Shown piece by piece: positions 36,101 through 51,721 of a DNA stretch of 64,000 nucleotides (the stretch's first letter is position 1; each line of letters opens with the position of its first letter). The notes under the pieces are model-generated. The model was not told the origin of the DNA. It did not search any database and worked only from the letters and a program-made list of their open reading frames with translations. The position numbers and the translations under genes are program-made. The DNA comes from Phycomyces blakesleeanus NRRL 1555(-) (Eukaryota > Mucoromycota > Mucoromycetes > Mucorales > Phycomycetaceae): positions 2,781,223-2,845,222 of the forward strand of contig NW_017265135.1 in NCBI RefSeq assembly GCF_001638985.1. Reading direction: 5' to 3'.

Positions 36101-37627
36101 TGAAACAAGATAGTCGATTCCTTCATAACTAAATATTTTATTACATACATTTGTCGACATCTTGAATCCTTTTATGCTACATGAAACTTATATGTCGTTG
36201 TTGTTTTGCTTTATATATAAATACACTGATACCCAAGAAAGAGAAGATAGGAAGAGTATGCGCCTCAAAATGTATTTGAGATGGCAGAATGGCTAAGATT
36301 TATGCATCTAGTATCATTAGTCCTACTGTACTTCCTTATTAAATACACCTCAAATATATTCTAGACAACAATACTTGTATAAGCCATCAACCTATTCTTT
36401 ACCTACAAATAACTTTTTAGGGTGTACTGCCACACAAAATAATTTAAACTTATCTGCATTAAAGAGCTTTCAAAGTGAGATTCAAATAATACTAATTTAA
36501 TTGAAACAAATCATCTCAAATGAATCTATACAGAAAGAAAGGTAAAATAAAGGTAAAAGAAGTACAGGTGCACATAAATAAATAAATAAAATACAGAAGC
36601 TTGATATTTATTACAAGAAAGTAGGGCTTAATCAGAATACAATTTTAAAGCAAGCCCTAAACCCTCGAAAAGCTTACAAAAATATCCTACTAAAACTGCC
36701 CCTTTTCTACCATTGGGTAAGCATACACAACATCTTTGTGGACTTAATATTTGATTTTGTTTCATCTTAGTTTATTTAAATATACTGGGAAGTTGCGAGG
36801 AAAGAGTATTTATCTACTATTAGAATATGTGACTTGAACTGTACACTTCTTTAAACTTGTCGATGTTTTAAAAAATAACACTTCTGTGGACAGGTAAATA
36901 ATATGTATTTCTAAAGATTTATAAGCCATGGTTAATAACGATACTTTTCAACTATTGTGGGGAGTTTACTACGATATAATAAGGAGCTTTTTTTTTGGAG
37001 TATAATATTATATATGGTTTCTTTTTGGTAATTTGGTGAATGACTCTGTAGTTATACTTTGCTAGTAACAAATATGATATTCTTTTGTATATTCAGCTGT
37101 GTACAATTAAATTATGATATAGAAATTATAGTCTGCTCATCCATAATTACACGTTTTTTTTTCTAGGCTTTTATATTATTGGATTTACATCAATTATTTG
37201 TAATACACTGAGTCTCAACCTTTCAACAAAGCTCAAAAGGAAGAATCCTATCTTCCAATAGGATTGGTATATCAATCGTGATACATACCTTGTTTATTTT
37301 TAAATCAAATGATGTATTGTTTAAATCAGCCTTTTCAAAGAATCGTTATATCTCAAGATTAGATTATCCTTGTCAGATATCAAAGCGACATTATCATATG
37401 TGTAATTCCTGTAAATCTAATTGATAGCCCTAATATCTATAACTCATAAAAAGTCGGTTTAATAACAACCTCTTGTTTGTAAAGTACTAAACAGCTTTTG
37501 CATATTGATGATAGCCTTTGAAAATAAAGGCATGGGAAGGAAGAAAAGAATTATATTACACCTTTTCATGTATTTATAGAAATGCATAAGAAATAAAAAA
37601 AAATGGTTTACAGGAAAAAAAAAGATA
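33199..37627. other. 4.4-kb AT-rich spacer with a decayed coding-like block
   Basis: Most is AT-rich without recognisable genes. The exception is 35013-35580, which is GC-richer and shows long coding-like frames broken by stops (described separately). The ends carry the 3' UTRs of the Rab11 and Ras genes. Confidence 0.55.
35013..35580 (+). pseudogene. Possible relic of a mobile-element or repeat coding region
   Basis: On the plus strand one frame (from about 35015 to 35274) reads with only two internal stops through a polar, protein-like sequence including WISSPRRRTTSRSSRMKEDT, GLHILLPGKRYYRLTV and ADEPEDLPTNAPTK. A second open stretch at about 35425-35575 reads PAGSSSYVRQNYSLRIKGV and ends in TAG. 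Base composition is clearly richer in G+C than the surroundings. I cannot name the family; the pattern (several short decayed frames in an isolated GC-richer island) fits a decayed transposable element, but conserved non-coding sequence is possible. A minus-strand frame (35212-35562) overlaps and is probably a shadow. Confidence 0.3.
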
Positions 37628-38528
37628 TCATAGTATAAGACACCTTTTACGCTTTACTTTTACTTTCTTGATTGTTTTTTTCCTGTCTTCTCTAATCATT
37701 CTTGCGACTGAACAAAACGAGTTTTCTACATTTATACACAGCTTTGCCGATGTCTCCATAAATCCGCAATGCATATCCCTTGCCATTTGTGCCCCTTCTT
37801 CCCATGACACTTGTCGCTCCGTCTCCCTATCACACTTATTTCCCACAAGTATCAATGGCATATTTTCCTTTTCTTTCACTCGGAATATTTCTTCTTTAAA
37901 TCGTACGATGCGTTGAAACGTAGATTTGTCTGTGATTGCATACACCAATAGAAATCCCTCTCCGTCTCGAATCCAATGGTGCCTAAGAGCAGTGTATTCG
38001 TCTACATAAAAACAAGACGGAGCAAAGCAGAAATATATTATTTACTATTGATAGCATATGTCAGACTTACCTTGTCCGGCCGTGTCCAGAACTTCAAGAA
38101 GGCTTAACTGATCGTCAATTGTAACTTGTTTGCGGTAAGAGTCTTCTATAGTTGGGTCATATGTCTGCAATACGTATGCATAAAATATGTAAATGGTTCA
38201 ACACCTAGTTGAATTTGATTCTATTACCTCTGAAATAAATAAAATTAGCTTTTTTTCTAGTCTTACACTTCTTTCTTTGTGGGTTGTGTTCCCCTAGACT
38301 TACCCACAAAATGGTTTAGAAGTAACTAAGCAGAGCAAAAAATAAAAATGAAATTCAAGTCATTGGTATTCTTTTCTCTTTAGGCTTATTTGTAAAGACT
38401 TACTTGGATAGTCAGTGCCGTCTTTAAGCATAGTATTAGAAGAAGCTTGCTTAAAACAACTTTATGTCACTGCTTACCTTGCCAACTCCTCCGTCTCCGA
38501 GAACTACGATCTTATATATGGGCAGCAT
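37628..38528 (-). CDS. Ras-family small GTPase with CaaX box
   Basis: Predicted exons: 38528-38478, 38421-38404 (18 nt), 38325-38304 (22 nt), 38229-38228 (2 nt), 38164-38071 and 38001-37628, giving 186 aa. Motifs: P-loop GDGGVGKT, switch [29 protein letters not shown], and ETSAK; the C-terminus is basic and ends CLIL, a CaaX box whose final Leu favours geranylgeranylation. Direct joining of the 22-nt exon to 38164 breaks the frame; a 2-nt exon AG bounded by TTTCAG and GTAATA restores the family sequence [14 protein letters not shown] exactly. It is a signalling switch at membranes; Ras versus Rap/Rsr1-like assignment needs phylogeny. It lies downstream of, and on the same strand as, the USP7-like gene, 444 bp apart. 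Confidence 0.9.
38228..38229 (-). other. Predicted 2-nt microexon of the Ras-family gene
   Basis: The dinucleotide AG lies between a strong acceptor (ATTTATTTCAG) and a donor (GTAATAG), with introns of 74 nt (38303-38230) and 63 nt (38227-38165) on either side. It completes the codon GAG (Glu) of the switch I region. Inference from frame and conservation; no transcript data. Confidence 0.65.
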
Positions 38529-38972
38529 ATTCGTTGTTCCTTTTAAATAGTAGTGATAATATTGGTATTGTATTCGGTACTAATAATAATAATGAAAATA
38601 ATGAAATAAAATAATATCTGCAAGCGACTTTAGTTCAGCTAATGAGTTTTTACGATTATAAGATTGATCAAAACTTGCAATTGGTGGATGGAACACGAGA
38701 TGACATGCCTACTTGATGATCAAGTAAAACTAAGAATGTTAATCGTTTCTTTTTTAGCTCTCTTGCCGAGAACTCTTTTCAAAGTCCAAAATAGGCTCAC
38801 ATCCCTCTTTCACTTAATATCTGTCTTTCTCGCTCACGTGCTGGGTCTAATCTCTCAAGGCAACTTAATTAAGTTCAATATGTCTTTAAGAACACAGTGA
38901 AGAGAAACACAAAGAAATGAAAGATTTTATTGTTTGTTCTTTCCCTTTATGTTATTATTATATCCCGTAGTC
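38529..38972. promoter_or_regulatory. Promoter region of the Ras-family gene
   Basis: 444 bp between the stop of the USP7-like gene and the start of the Ras gene. It holds AAT repeats near 38580-38600 and an E-box-like TCACGTG near 38834. One 78-codon plus-strand frame is present but unrecognisable. Confidence 0.4.
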
Positions 38973-43025
<4,053 letters not shown>

Positions 43026-45950
43026 GTCTCAAAGGCTGTTTGATTCGTAATAAGAGTAGAATAGATGAATGTGCGCAGTTGGACAATGGTCAGAAAAAAA
43101 TAATTCAAAAGAGTCCTCTTTCAGCTGGACATTGTCTTTGTGACGTAATGTTCATTGAATTTACTTTGGTAGTTATGAGCACCACTATTTTAAGATAATT
43201 TTTATTTTACGTCGATGATATATGAGATTATTTTGCACTTATAAATAATATATATATATATATAAGGTAAGGCTTCTAGTCTTTATTTGCCTAACGTATT
43301 GTTTGCTTAATACAATATAAATGATTTATAAAATAGCTCCCAAAAAAAACTTTTTTAACTCTAGTCTCGTCCAAGTAAAATCAGCTTTAGATCTGTCCAA
43401 AAATGAGCTATTTTTGCTTCATTTATTAATCTTGGCTCTCAACTTCTTTCGTATAAGATGCTTGTTTCTCTCAATTCCACAGCTTAAAATGCTATTACAC
43501 AAAATGCTAGCGTTGAGTAAAGTTGTTAAGAGGAATAAATTATAGACAATATACATTTGAAATAAAATAATAATAAAAAGCATGTGGATTATCAAAGTCC
43601 TAAACAGATATAGTGGGTTTTTATCCATATATTTACTGATCAACGATATTGTTGGCGTATTAATTTAAAAATATTTGAGGACATATTTACTATGTATACA
43701 TAGTTTCGGATTAATAGTACTACCAAACGATAAAGAATCAGTAGAAAAATAAATTTTAACCGTTAATTGAGGTCTTGACACAGAGTGGGCTTGGTTCATC
43801 ATATATATTTTTAAAGTTTGATCTACTTAGACTCTTCACCTAATTAATTACGTATTTAATTTACACAGACATGAAATTATATTGAATAAACTCGGTTTAA
43901 TAAATCAAAGGGTAAACCATCGAATATAATCGTTCTGGCTTTGTGTTTTCTACTGCTTAGAAGGGATATACATTTAAGATGGGGTTGATAATAAGGTAGC
44001 TATATTTTTTGGAATATCACAAATTAATTTTACCTGTCCAATTGCCCAACCAGTCAGGCTTATTCAATATTGGAATGAGACGAATATGAAAGATATCATA
44101 TTTTTTTATCTAGCCGCTCTTTATTTTCAGAAAATATATGAAAGCTTGAACTATACTTTCTAATCCCAGGTTCTTCATGTCGCTCTAGCTTCGTACATGT
44201 CCTTTTGGAGTGTACATTTCCTTGTAGATGATAAAGTATTAGCCGAAAGTGCTCCCATTAATGATTTTCTCTTTTTGAATTGTTTGTTTGAAGCAAAGAC
44301 TTTTGTACACCTTGAATTACACGCTTTTATTGAAATATGTATTTTCCTGCCGTGTCTACAAACAACAAACAAAATAAGTTGTCCTGCTCTTCTTTGTATC
44401 AAAGTCTCCTTCAATTCACCTAAGCGTTATTATTTTTTTCTGCCAACGATTATGCAAGCCATACTCCTAGTAATATTTGTAGCGAAATCTACATTATTCC
44501 TATTAAAAAAGGTATTTATGAGTTAGCCTAGTAATTAGAATAGTAAATATTGGCTTCTCGAGTAATAATTGATATTCTGATAGTCGTAGGTATATATAAA
44601 GAAACTCTAAAAGAAAAAGGAAATTCTTATAATATATAGTGCTAATAAACAAAGTAAATATTAAAAATAAAAACATTGTAATAACTAAAACATATACTTG
44701 TAATATATTAACAACAGTTCTGACGGCTTAGTAAGGAACAACTGATTTCATTCTAAATCTGGGTGAGCAGCAAATGCTTTGTCTTAGAATGTACTATCAT
44801 TAAGGTAACCACTCAATATCCTCCTGATTCATTTACGTTTATCTGTGGTTTTATCTCATCAATTTAGCTATAAAATATGAGAAACCCCACTCTCTTCTGT
44901 TTAAATGTCACATCCAGTACTTTTAGTAACTTAAATAAAGCTATTTAAACTTCTTTAACACATAGCGCCTTTATGGTAACAAACGACAAAATTATTTGAC
45001 TGATTGTTCAACAGCTGCCATTTTTGCAAACATCTCTTTTGTTAGTTGATTCTCGACAATTCACAATTGGTCGTTATGCGCCAAAAGCTTATTACACTTA
45101 GGTCATTTTTCTTACGGCTCCAATACAATTACGAATATATTGAAACTAACTAAGGGTCGTTTTAATCTTGATTTGCACGATTGGATAAACTGATCTTTTT
45201 TTTTTCTTTTTTTTAATTGTCCACGCCAAGTGTTTAATACGAGAGTGCCTTAAAATACCCCAAGAGTTGAGGGGTTTTGGGCTTATGATGAAAGTTTCTA
45301 TATCTTGGAACTTAAAAGTGAAGTAGATCTTAAACTTTCTTGTGTAGTGTTCCTAATTTCAAGAAGTAGGATATTGTCGTCTAGTTTCTCATTTGATAAA
45401 ACGTGCTTTGTAACAGAGTTTATTTTTTGGCAGGCAATATTTAGGACATTGTAGGACTCTCTCTACTTTAAAACTCTCTATTAACTGTTCAAAGTTATGT
45501 TTATTAAAAGGATAGCACATATATATCTACATACACATCTACATATACATCTTATTATTTACCATTGACACTTCTACAGAAGATTTATACAATAAAATAC
45601 ATTAAAATGAACGGTATTTGTTTTACAGGCTATATTTACAGAGGTTAGTATCCTCGATTACCAGAGTATAATACATATATATATACCATCAGTAGTAAAT
45701 ATTATCATACGCCTGTTCAAGTACAATTAATTTAATCAACACTTGCGTTTAATATAACTATGTCACTACATATACCATAATTTGTGTGCTTTCATTTTCC
45801 GTGGCATTTTTGTAAAAATAGTGCATACTTTCTATCGACTCATTAGAGCCGTTTAAGTTCAAGAAAAGTGTGACTCGGTTTTAAAGCAAGCGAAAGGCAG
45901 GCGAATGAACCAAAAAAAATGGTCCCCTTTGATACATTCCTACGCTCCTC
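43026..45950. other. 2.9-kb divergent spacer between USP7-like and cyclin genes
   Basis: AT-rich; holds the two promoters. At 44175-44526 both strands have overlapping open frames (80 and 109 codons) with some protein-like composition, but neither is recognised. AT dinucleotide run at 43249-43264. No other gene is seen. Confidence 0.55.
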
Positions 45951-47455
45951 ATGGGTGTATCTTCTCCATCGTCGACCACGACCCCTCTGACACCCATTAC
46001 CATTACCTCTGGTACATCATTTAAAAGACGTTACAAAGCATGCTTTACCAAACGACAGCTTGCCACTCTCACCAGCCTAAAAAAATCTGCTGGATTGGCT
46101 GCTAAGGAAGCTACTGCCCGTCATGCGAGCTGCAAATTTATTCAAGACGTAGGCAAAAAGCTCGGCTTGTAAGTTACCTGTGATTTTTAAAATAGAAGGA
46201 AATAAATAAAGGAAGAAAGGAAGAAATAGGGCTGGGAGAAGATAGTCGATGAGCTAATGCGTAATTATAGCCCTCAGACAACGATCAGCACGGCACAAGC
46301 TTTATATCATCGATTCTACGTATACTATTCCATACGTGAATACGCACCCCAGGTGAGTGGTGTTTTTGTCAAGGATTTCAAAGAGGGGAAAGAGTAGGAA
46401 AATAAGAGAGTAGCAGAAAGGAGTCTGTAGCTGACAGCTCTACAAAGGATATCAGTGTGACTTGTGTATTCGTTGCTTCCAAAATTGAGGAAACCATCAA
46501 GAAGCTTAAGGATGTATTTGTGGCCGTGCACAGTGTAAAGTACCCAGGTAGCAAGGAATTAGATCCTGAGAATGTAAGGAATCTCTACCCCTACTAAGTA
46601 TACTTGAGCGCGGTAAATTCAAGTTCTGGGTGTTATAGGTGTCTGAAGAGAGACGGCGTAAAATCATTGGCTATGAAAAACTTTTACTCGAGACACTCTG
46701 TTTCGATTTTCAATTTCGGCATCCTTATGAATATGTGATAAAATTTGTCAAATGGGTTCAGGGTGAATACAATAATTTCCTTGATTAATTGATATACTTA
46801 TATAAAATATTTTGTAATCTACGATGTATTAGCTTTCCAGACACTCGATGCTAAGCGGTTAGCCCACAAAGCATATAGTTTGGCAGTCGACAGGTATGTC
46901 AATATGTAGACAAGAAAATCGTTGGTATAAAAGCTATCTAAACATTTTTATTTGATTTACATATGTATATATGTATAGTTATCGAACTTCACTGTGTGTC
47001 GAATACCCTGCGCACACGATTGCTGCTGGTTGCATATACTTGGCTTCCAGGCTATTAAAAGAAGAAGACCCTGAATTTCATGGCCTGGCAGAGGAACAAC
47101 CTTGGGATCAATTACTTTTATCCCGTATTGATGATATTGAAGGTAAAAGAATATATAAGTGTATTGGGGCACGACGTAAATATTAACTTTTCTTCTACTA
47201 GATGTCTGTCAACAGATATTGGATTTATACATTTGTAGTGGTGCACACAATGCAACCGCACAATACACTCGGATTAAAATTGAATTGAATGAGCAGGCTC
47301 ATCGACGCGGCCCAGATCCGAACATGGATGACGTGACAAGACAAGAAATGAAGGCACGCACACCTGATTGGGAGTTTGACGGAACAACCCCACTAGATGT
47401 GGTCAATACAAATCAACATACTGTTTCCTATCACTTTTCGACTAATGCACCTTAG
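45951..47455 (+). CDS. CTK2: Cyclin of the Ctk2/cyclin K type (CTD-kinase subunit)
   Basis: Seven exons (45951-46168, 46271-46352, 46448-46573, 46639-46762, 46833-46893, 46979-47142, 47202-47455) give 342 aa. Two cyclin folds: the first from FTKRQLATL through CKFIQDVGKKLGFPQTTIS, ALYHRFYVYYSIREYAPQDI and CVFVASKIEETIKKLKDVF; the second from FQTLDAKRLAHKAYSLAVDS and YPAHTIAAGCIYLASRLL to WDQLLLSRIDDIEDVCQQIL. This arrangement fits Ctk2 of yeast CTDK-I or cyclin K, partners of the kinase that phosphorylates Ser2 of the RNA polymerase II CTD. The start MGVSSPSS is the first in-frame ATG; an ATG at 45919 is out of frame. It converges with the IDO gene, 234 bp between stops. Confidence 0.9.
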
Positions 47456-47689
47456 GGTATTAAGGGTGATAAAAAAGTGTAATAGAGATAAAAGTGCTGT
47501 ATGTAAATAAATAATCAAATGAAAGCACCTGACGAGATACAATAAGGAAGAAAAAGAAAATCCATAGTAGTATGCAATTACTACATATCTATAGCTCAGA
47601 TAAATTACATATTTTATATCACAAGTTAAACTCCTAATATTATTTGAATTATAACTATTTAAATTATAATATTAATATTAATATTATAT

Positions 47690-49615
47690 TCATCGACGCA
47701 ATATCCAATCTGTGAAACTCTTTTCTGGGATTACAGTCTTTGAATCAACCTTTGGGTCAATTATGGGTAACTTCATATCATTCGTCTCATCACGAGATTG
47801 CTTCAAGAATGGCATAATGTTTGTTCCTCCTGTACCTCGCACAACACCGGACTTTGGGTCAACATGCTTAGCCAGGCCTAACTGCGGAAAAAACTGGTTA
47901 ACTTTTGCAGATACAGATCCCTCGCGAATTCCTCGCTCTGACTCAAGGGCGGCCTGAGGATAAAGGGCAGTTACTGCTTCCGAAGTATCAGGTTTTTCCT
48001 TGATAGGGACTGTTGGTGTAAAGGTGGCTTTTGCTGGTGTAGGCTCCTTTTTGTCGGAAGCATATCCACCATTACCAGTATTGGCGCCTTTACGGGATTG
48101 GTTTACAATATAAAGAGTAACAATTTGGACATGCTTATCTCTAAAAAGCTTGAGTTGATTCAGGCAACCGTTATAGAGTTCCAGAAGCCGGGTTTCTTTT
48201 TCTGTCAAATGGGTAATAAGCTGTTTTTCTTGAAGCTGGAGCATAAATGGTCTTAGGTTAGCTGCAACTTCAAGATCCTCAAGAAACTTGCGGTGGTTTA
48301 GGGGCATATACTTTCGCATTGCGCGCAAAAAGCGATTACGGTTAGTGCGTACAAATGTGGGTGGAGTTTGTGGGGTAGCAGACCCGTCTGGATGGTTGAG
48401 TTCATCAGCGGGTTTTGTGGATTGAGGATGTGTGTAACGATCCCGGTTGAGCAATGCGGAAGAGTCCAGCTTTATTGGAGACTTTTGCCCTGTAGGGTGG
48501 TGCTCAACTCCAAACGCAACATCGAAAGTGGCAATAAGACTACTTTGGGCAGCACTCCCTCCTGCATAACGGCGGTATTGGCGTAAAAGACGCTCTCCTT
48601 CCGAGAGATGACTCATATCTGCGTATTCATCGGTCTCTGCATCCCAGTGCGAGTCTATGCCCTCGTATATCAATCCGAAAGGAAGGCCAACCTCGGCCAT
48701 ATTCTCCCACCCAGCCAGATAAGGTCTTATTTTCCAGTAAAATACATAGGGGTCGCATTTCTCGTACATGCGTTGGAGTGCAGAGTTCATGTTTTCTAGT
48801 GCAGAATGTACGACCTGCAAATCGTCGATCAATTCAGAGTAATCACCATCTTTAATATGCTCAATTGAGTTTGTAATGGCTTGCAGACATGGTGCACCTG
48901 CACCCTCAATTTCGGTCGTGACAAGATAGAACCATGATTCGTCTAATGATCCCGTGTAGGTTTCCAGTGTAGTTAAATTGCTGTTGAGAAAAAATGGCCT
49001 TAGCCGTGGGATAATTTGAGCCAAAATGAGATTTACCTTAGATCAAGTGGCCCTTTTTTGTCCAAAAGCCTGTAATTCCATAACACAACTGCCGCGTGAC
49101 AAACAACTGGACAGAGACCTAGATGATCTGCTATAGCTGTCCAAGGTACGGCCAAACACGCAGGCAATATCTGACCGTGAGAAAGTGATCGATGTTAGCC
49201 AATCATTTATCAGCTGTCCCACTGTATGTCAACTAAGCGATTGTGACACTTGATTTAATGTATGGATTACCTCCAATGTTTTCTCATGCTTTCCCCAAAC
49301 ATAGCTGTGGGATACCATACATAATATCAGGAATGCTCGTCTGTATTCTTGAACATTCTGGAGCCGGATTGAGTCAAGTAAAGGAAGCTTTGGCAAGAAA
49401 GGAATATTAGTAAGCATATATTGTAGGTTTTCTGGGTTGTGTTGCCTTACCTTGTGGACTCTTTCTCGGAGCTTACCGGCCAGTAATAAACCATTACAGT
49501 CTTCCATAAGAGACTCCCATGGTGCAAAGTAAGCAGATGGAAGTCGACGGAGAGGAGGTTGTGAGGGAAGGAACCCCGTTTGAGGCGATATATCGTAGGA
49601 TTCCAGAGACTGCAT
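47690..49615 (-). CDS. BNA2: Indoleamine 2,3-dioxygenase
   Basis: Four exons (49615-49451, 49387-49271, 49170-49037, 48980-47690) give 568 aa. IDO-family landmarks: YDISPQTGFLPSQPPLRRLP; YRRAFLILCMVSHSYVWG; LPACLAVPWTAIADHLGLCP; VVLWNYRLLD; GSLDESWFYLVTTEIEGAGA; LQRMYEKCDPYVFYWKIRPY; GGSAAQSSLIATFD; MRKYMPLNHRKFLEDL; and FRDKHVQIVTLYIV with the proximal heme His. It is a cytosolic heme enzyme opening the indole ring of L-tryptophan to N-formylkynurenine, first step of the kynurenine/NAD route. It is longer than typical fungal IDOs because of a polar insert before MRKYM and a long Pro/Thr-rich C-terminal extension. ATG 49615 gives a normal N-terminus; an upstream in-frame ATG at 49642 is possible. 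Confidence 0.93.
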
Positions 49616-50577
49616 GCCAGCAAAATATATAATCGTGTACAAATATACTTATCGACCAAGGTTAAAGTCTGCTAAAAGTGTATATTAGAAGATAAACCCT
49701 GCGAAACCTCCGCTTTATAGATCATTGTCGAGATGGATGTCTCATATCATGATTAAAGGTCAGTCACATAGATGTACTCAACGTTAATAACACGTCACAC
49801 ACACATGTAACTTCTGCCTTGAAGGCCGAAGTTTCATTGACTTTTTTTTACTAATCCTACATTAATAAGAGCAATATTAACGAGATTTAAAGCAAATACG
49901 TCAAGGAGTTTAGTATATATACTAATAGCGATATCTCAAGTTTCGAGTTCTGAATTGCTTACACCAATTGATCAAAATTTGTATTTTTATCTCTGCCACT
50001 TGTGCTCGCGTGGGTGATAGACTTATTGACCGAAATTGGAGTTATCGATGATGAATCTTATCTCAAGGTGACAAAATCAATCATCCAATTGAACACAGAA
50101 CCAGAAAGCTGTTTGTCCCTTTCCTTGAGTTTAATTTGGAAATGTAGCTTCTTTTTACTTCCTTTAATTGCTTTACTTTCTTCTCTATCTTATAATTACG
50201 TTCCAAGGATCATATTTTCTTGTGCGATGGAAATGGTTGAAACACTGCACAGTACGATATTTAAACTACCGGTTTTACAAAAAATACTAATATTACCGAA
50301 ACTGGATATAATCCTTATCTGATGGGGAATTTGATTGGAATAAAATACAATCAGCGTCAATGGGGAACCGCTCTGGTGCACATTGAGGGCCATAATTTTT
50401 TTTAAAAAAAAAAGAGTGGGTGCACCGATTAAGACCCGCCCTCATTATCACTTACAAGTGACTTAACTTTAATGTTCACTGACGTGTTTTAAATATCTTC
50501 TTGTGACGTCGACTTGTACACATCCAAAGTCCCCCCACTAGAATCTATTCTGCTTTAACAGTTTTCAATACAATTCA
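49616..50577. other. Divergent spacer between IDO and UBC9 genes
   Basis: AT-rich promoter region for both genes. A 106-codon plus-strand frame at 50002-50322 starts protein-like (LAWVIDLLTEIGVIDDESYL) but turns low-complexity; no match is recognised and I do not call it a gene. A T8A10 junction lies at 50396-50413. Confidence 0.5.
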
Positions 50578-51437
50578 ATGAGTACAGGAATTGCGCGTGT
50601 GCGTCTCATGGAAGAGCGTAAACAATGGAGAAAAGATCATCCACATGTAAGCTATAAATTCACAAAATAAATGGCAACCCTGTAAACTAATGCGAATCCC
50701 AGGGGTTCTGGACCAGACCTATTAAAAACGAAGATAATACACTTAATTTATTACATTGGAGGTGTGGTATACCTGGAAAGGAAAATGTGAGTAGCTGTCA
50801 ACTATGCGGATCTAGGATAGCTGTTGAGTATCTTTGAATAGACTCCTTGGGAGAATGGAATCTATAAAATCGATTTGATCTTCCCTGAAGGTAAAAACAT
50901 TTCTCGGGCAAAAACAATGATCTTTCTTGTCAATAAACGCATCTAATTGGTCTTTGTTTGGTTTAGAATACCCTACAAAACCTCCCAAGTGTAAGTAATC
51001 TTATTGTAGGAACTGTGTGGGGCTGTAATGCATCCTGACTTGCATATCTGTACACAGGCAAGTTTACTCCGCCCCTTTTTCATCCAAACATCTATCCATC
51101 TGGTACAGTCTGTCTCTCTATATTAAGTGAAGATGACGGCTGGAAACCGGCTATCACCATCAAACAGGTAATTTAGCTATCCATGTAGGTTGCTATAGAA
51201 CTATAAATTGTGTCTAACGGGGAAAAAATCACATAGATACTTCTTGGTATCCAAGATTTGCTCAATGATCCCAACCCTGATAGTCCCGCTCAACATGAAG
51301 CATATGAATTGTTTAGGTAGGGGTACAACTAGATATGAGAAACATGCTGTCTGACCATGACAAATGAGTATAGAAAGGATAAAAAGGAGTATGAGAAAAG
51401 AGTGAAAGAACAGGCAGCACGAAACCGCCCTGAATAA
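50578..51437 (+). CDS. UBC9: SUMO-conjugating enzyme Ubc9 (E2)
   Basis: Seven exons (50578-50646, 50703-50786, 50842-50890, 50967-50990, 51058-51167, 51237-51316, 51374-51437) give 159 aa, the usual length. The E2 fold is complete: [20 protein letters not shown] at the N-terminus, basic for SUMO binding; [40 protein letters not shown]; the active-site Cys in [31 protein letters not shown]; and [16 protein letters not shown]. The [17 protein letters not shown] segment is diagnostic of Ubc9. It accepts SUMO from the Uba2-Aos1 E1 and transfers it to nuclear and cytoplasmic targets. A 24-nt exon (50967-50990) is notably short. The next gene on the same strand starts 284 bp downstream. Confidence 0.97.
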
Positions 51438-51721
51438 TATATGTCCTCAAACGACAATGCCAAACCCTACAGGGAAAAGGTACAGCCGAGGAAACAGCAT
51501 AAATGTCAGAATACGTTGGTTTTTTTTTACAAAGCATATATGTATCTTTGGGTAGTATCACTTTTACTTTATGTATCTATATTATCAGCATCTTACTCTT
51601 AAAGATATATATATATATATATATAAAGACATCAAAAAAAAATAAAACACATATTTGAGACATGCACAAAGACAAAAAAGTGTGACTTTCTTTTACTTAC
51701 AAACTCTTCCTGATAAACCCC

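Noticed and set aside
38228..38258. Alternative 29-nt exon in the Ras gene
   Set aside because: It is in frame but would insert ten hydrophobic residues into the invariant switch I region.
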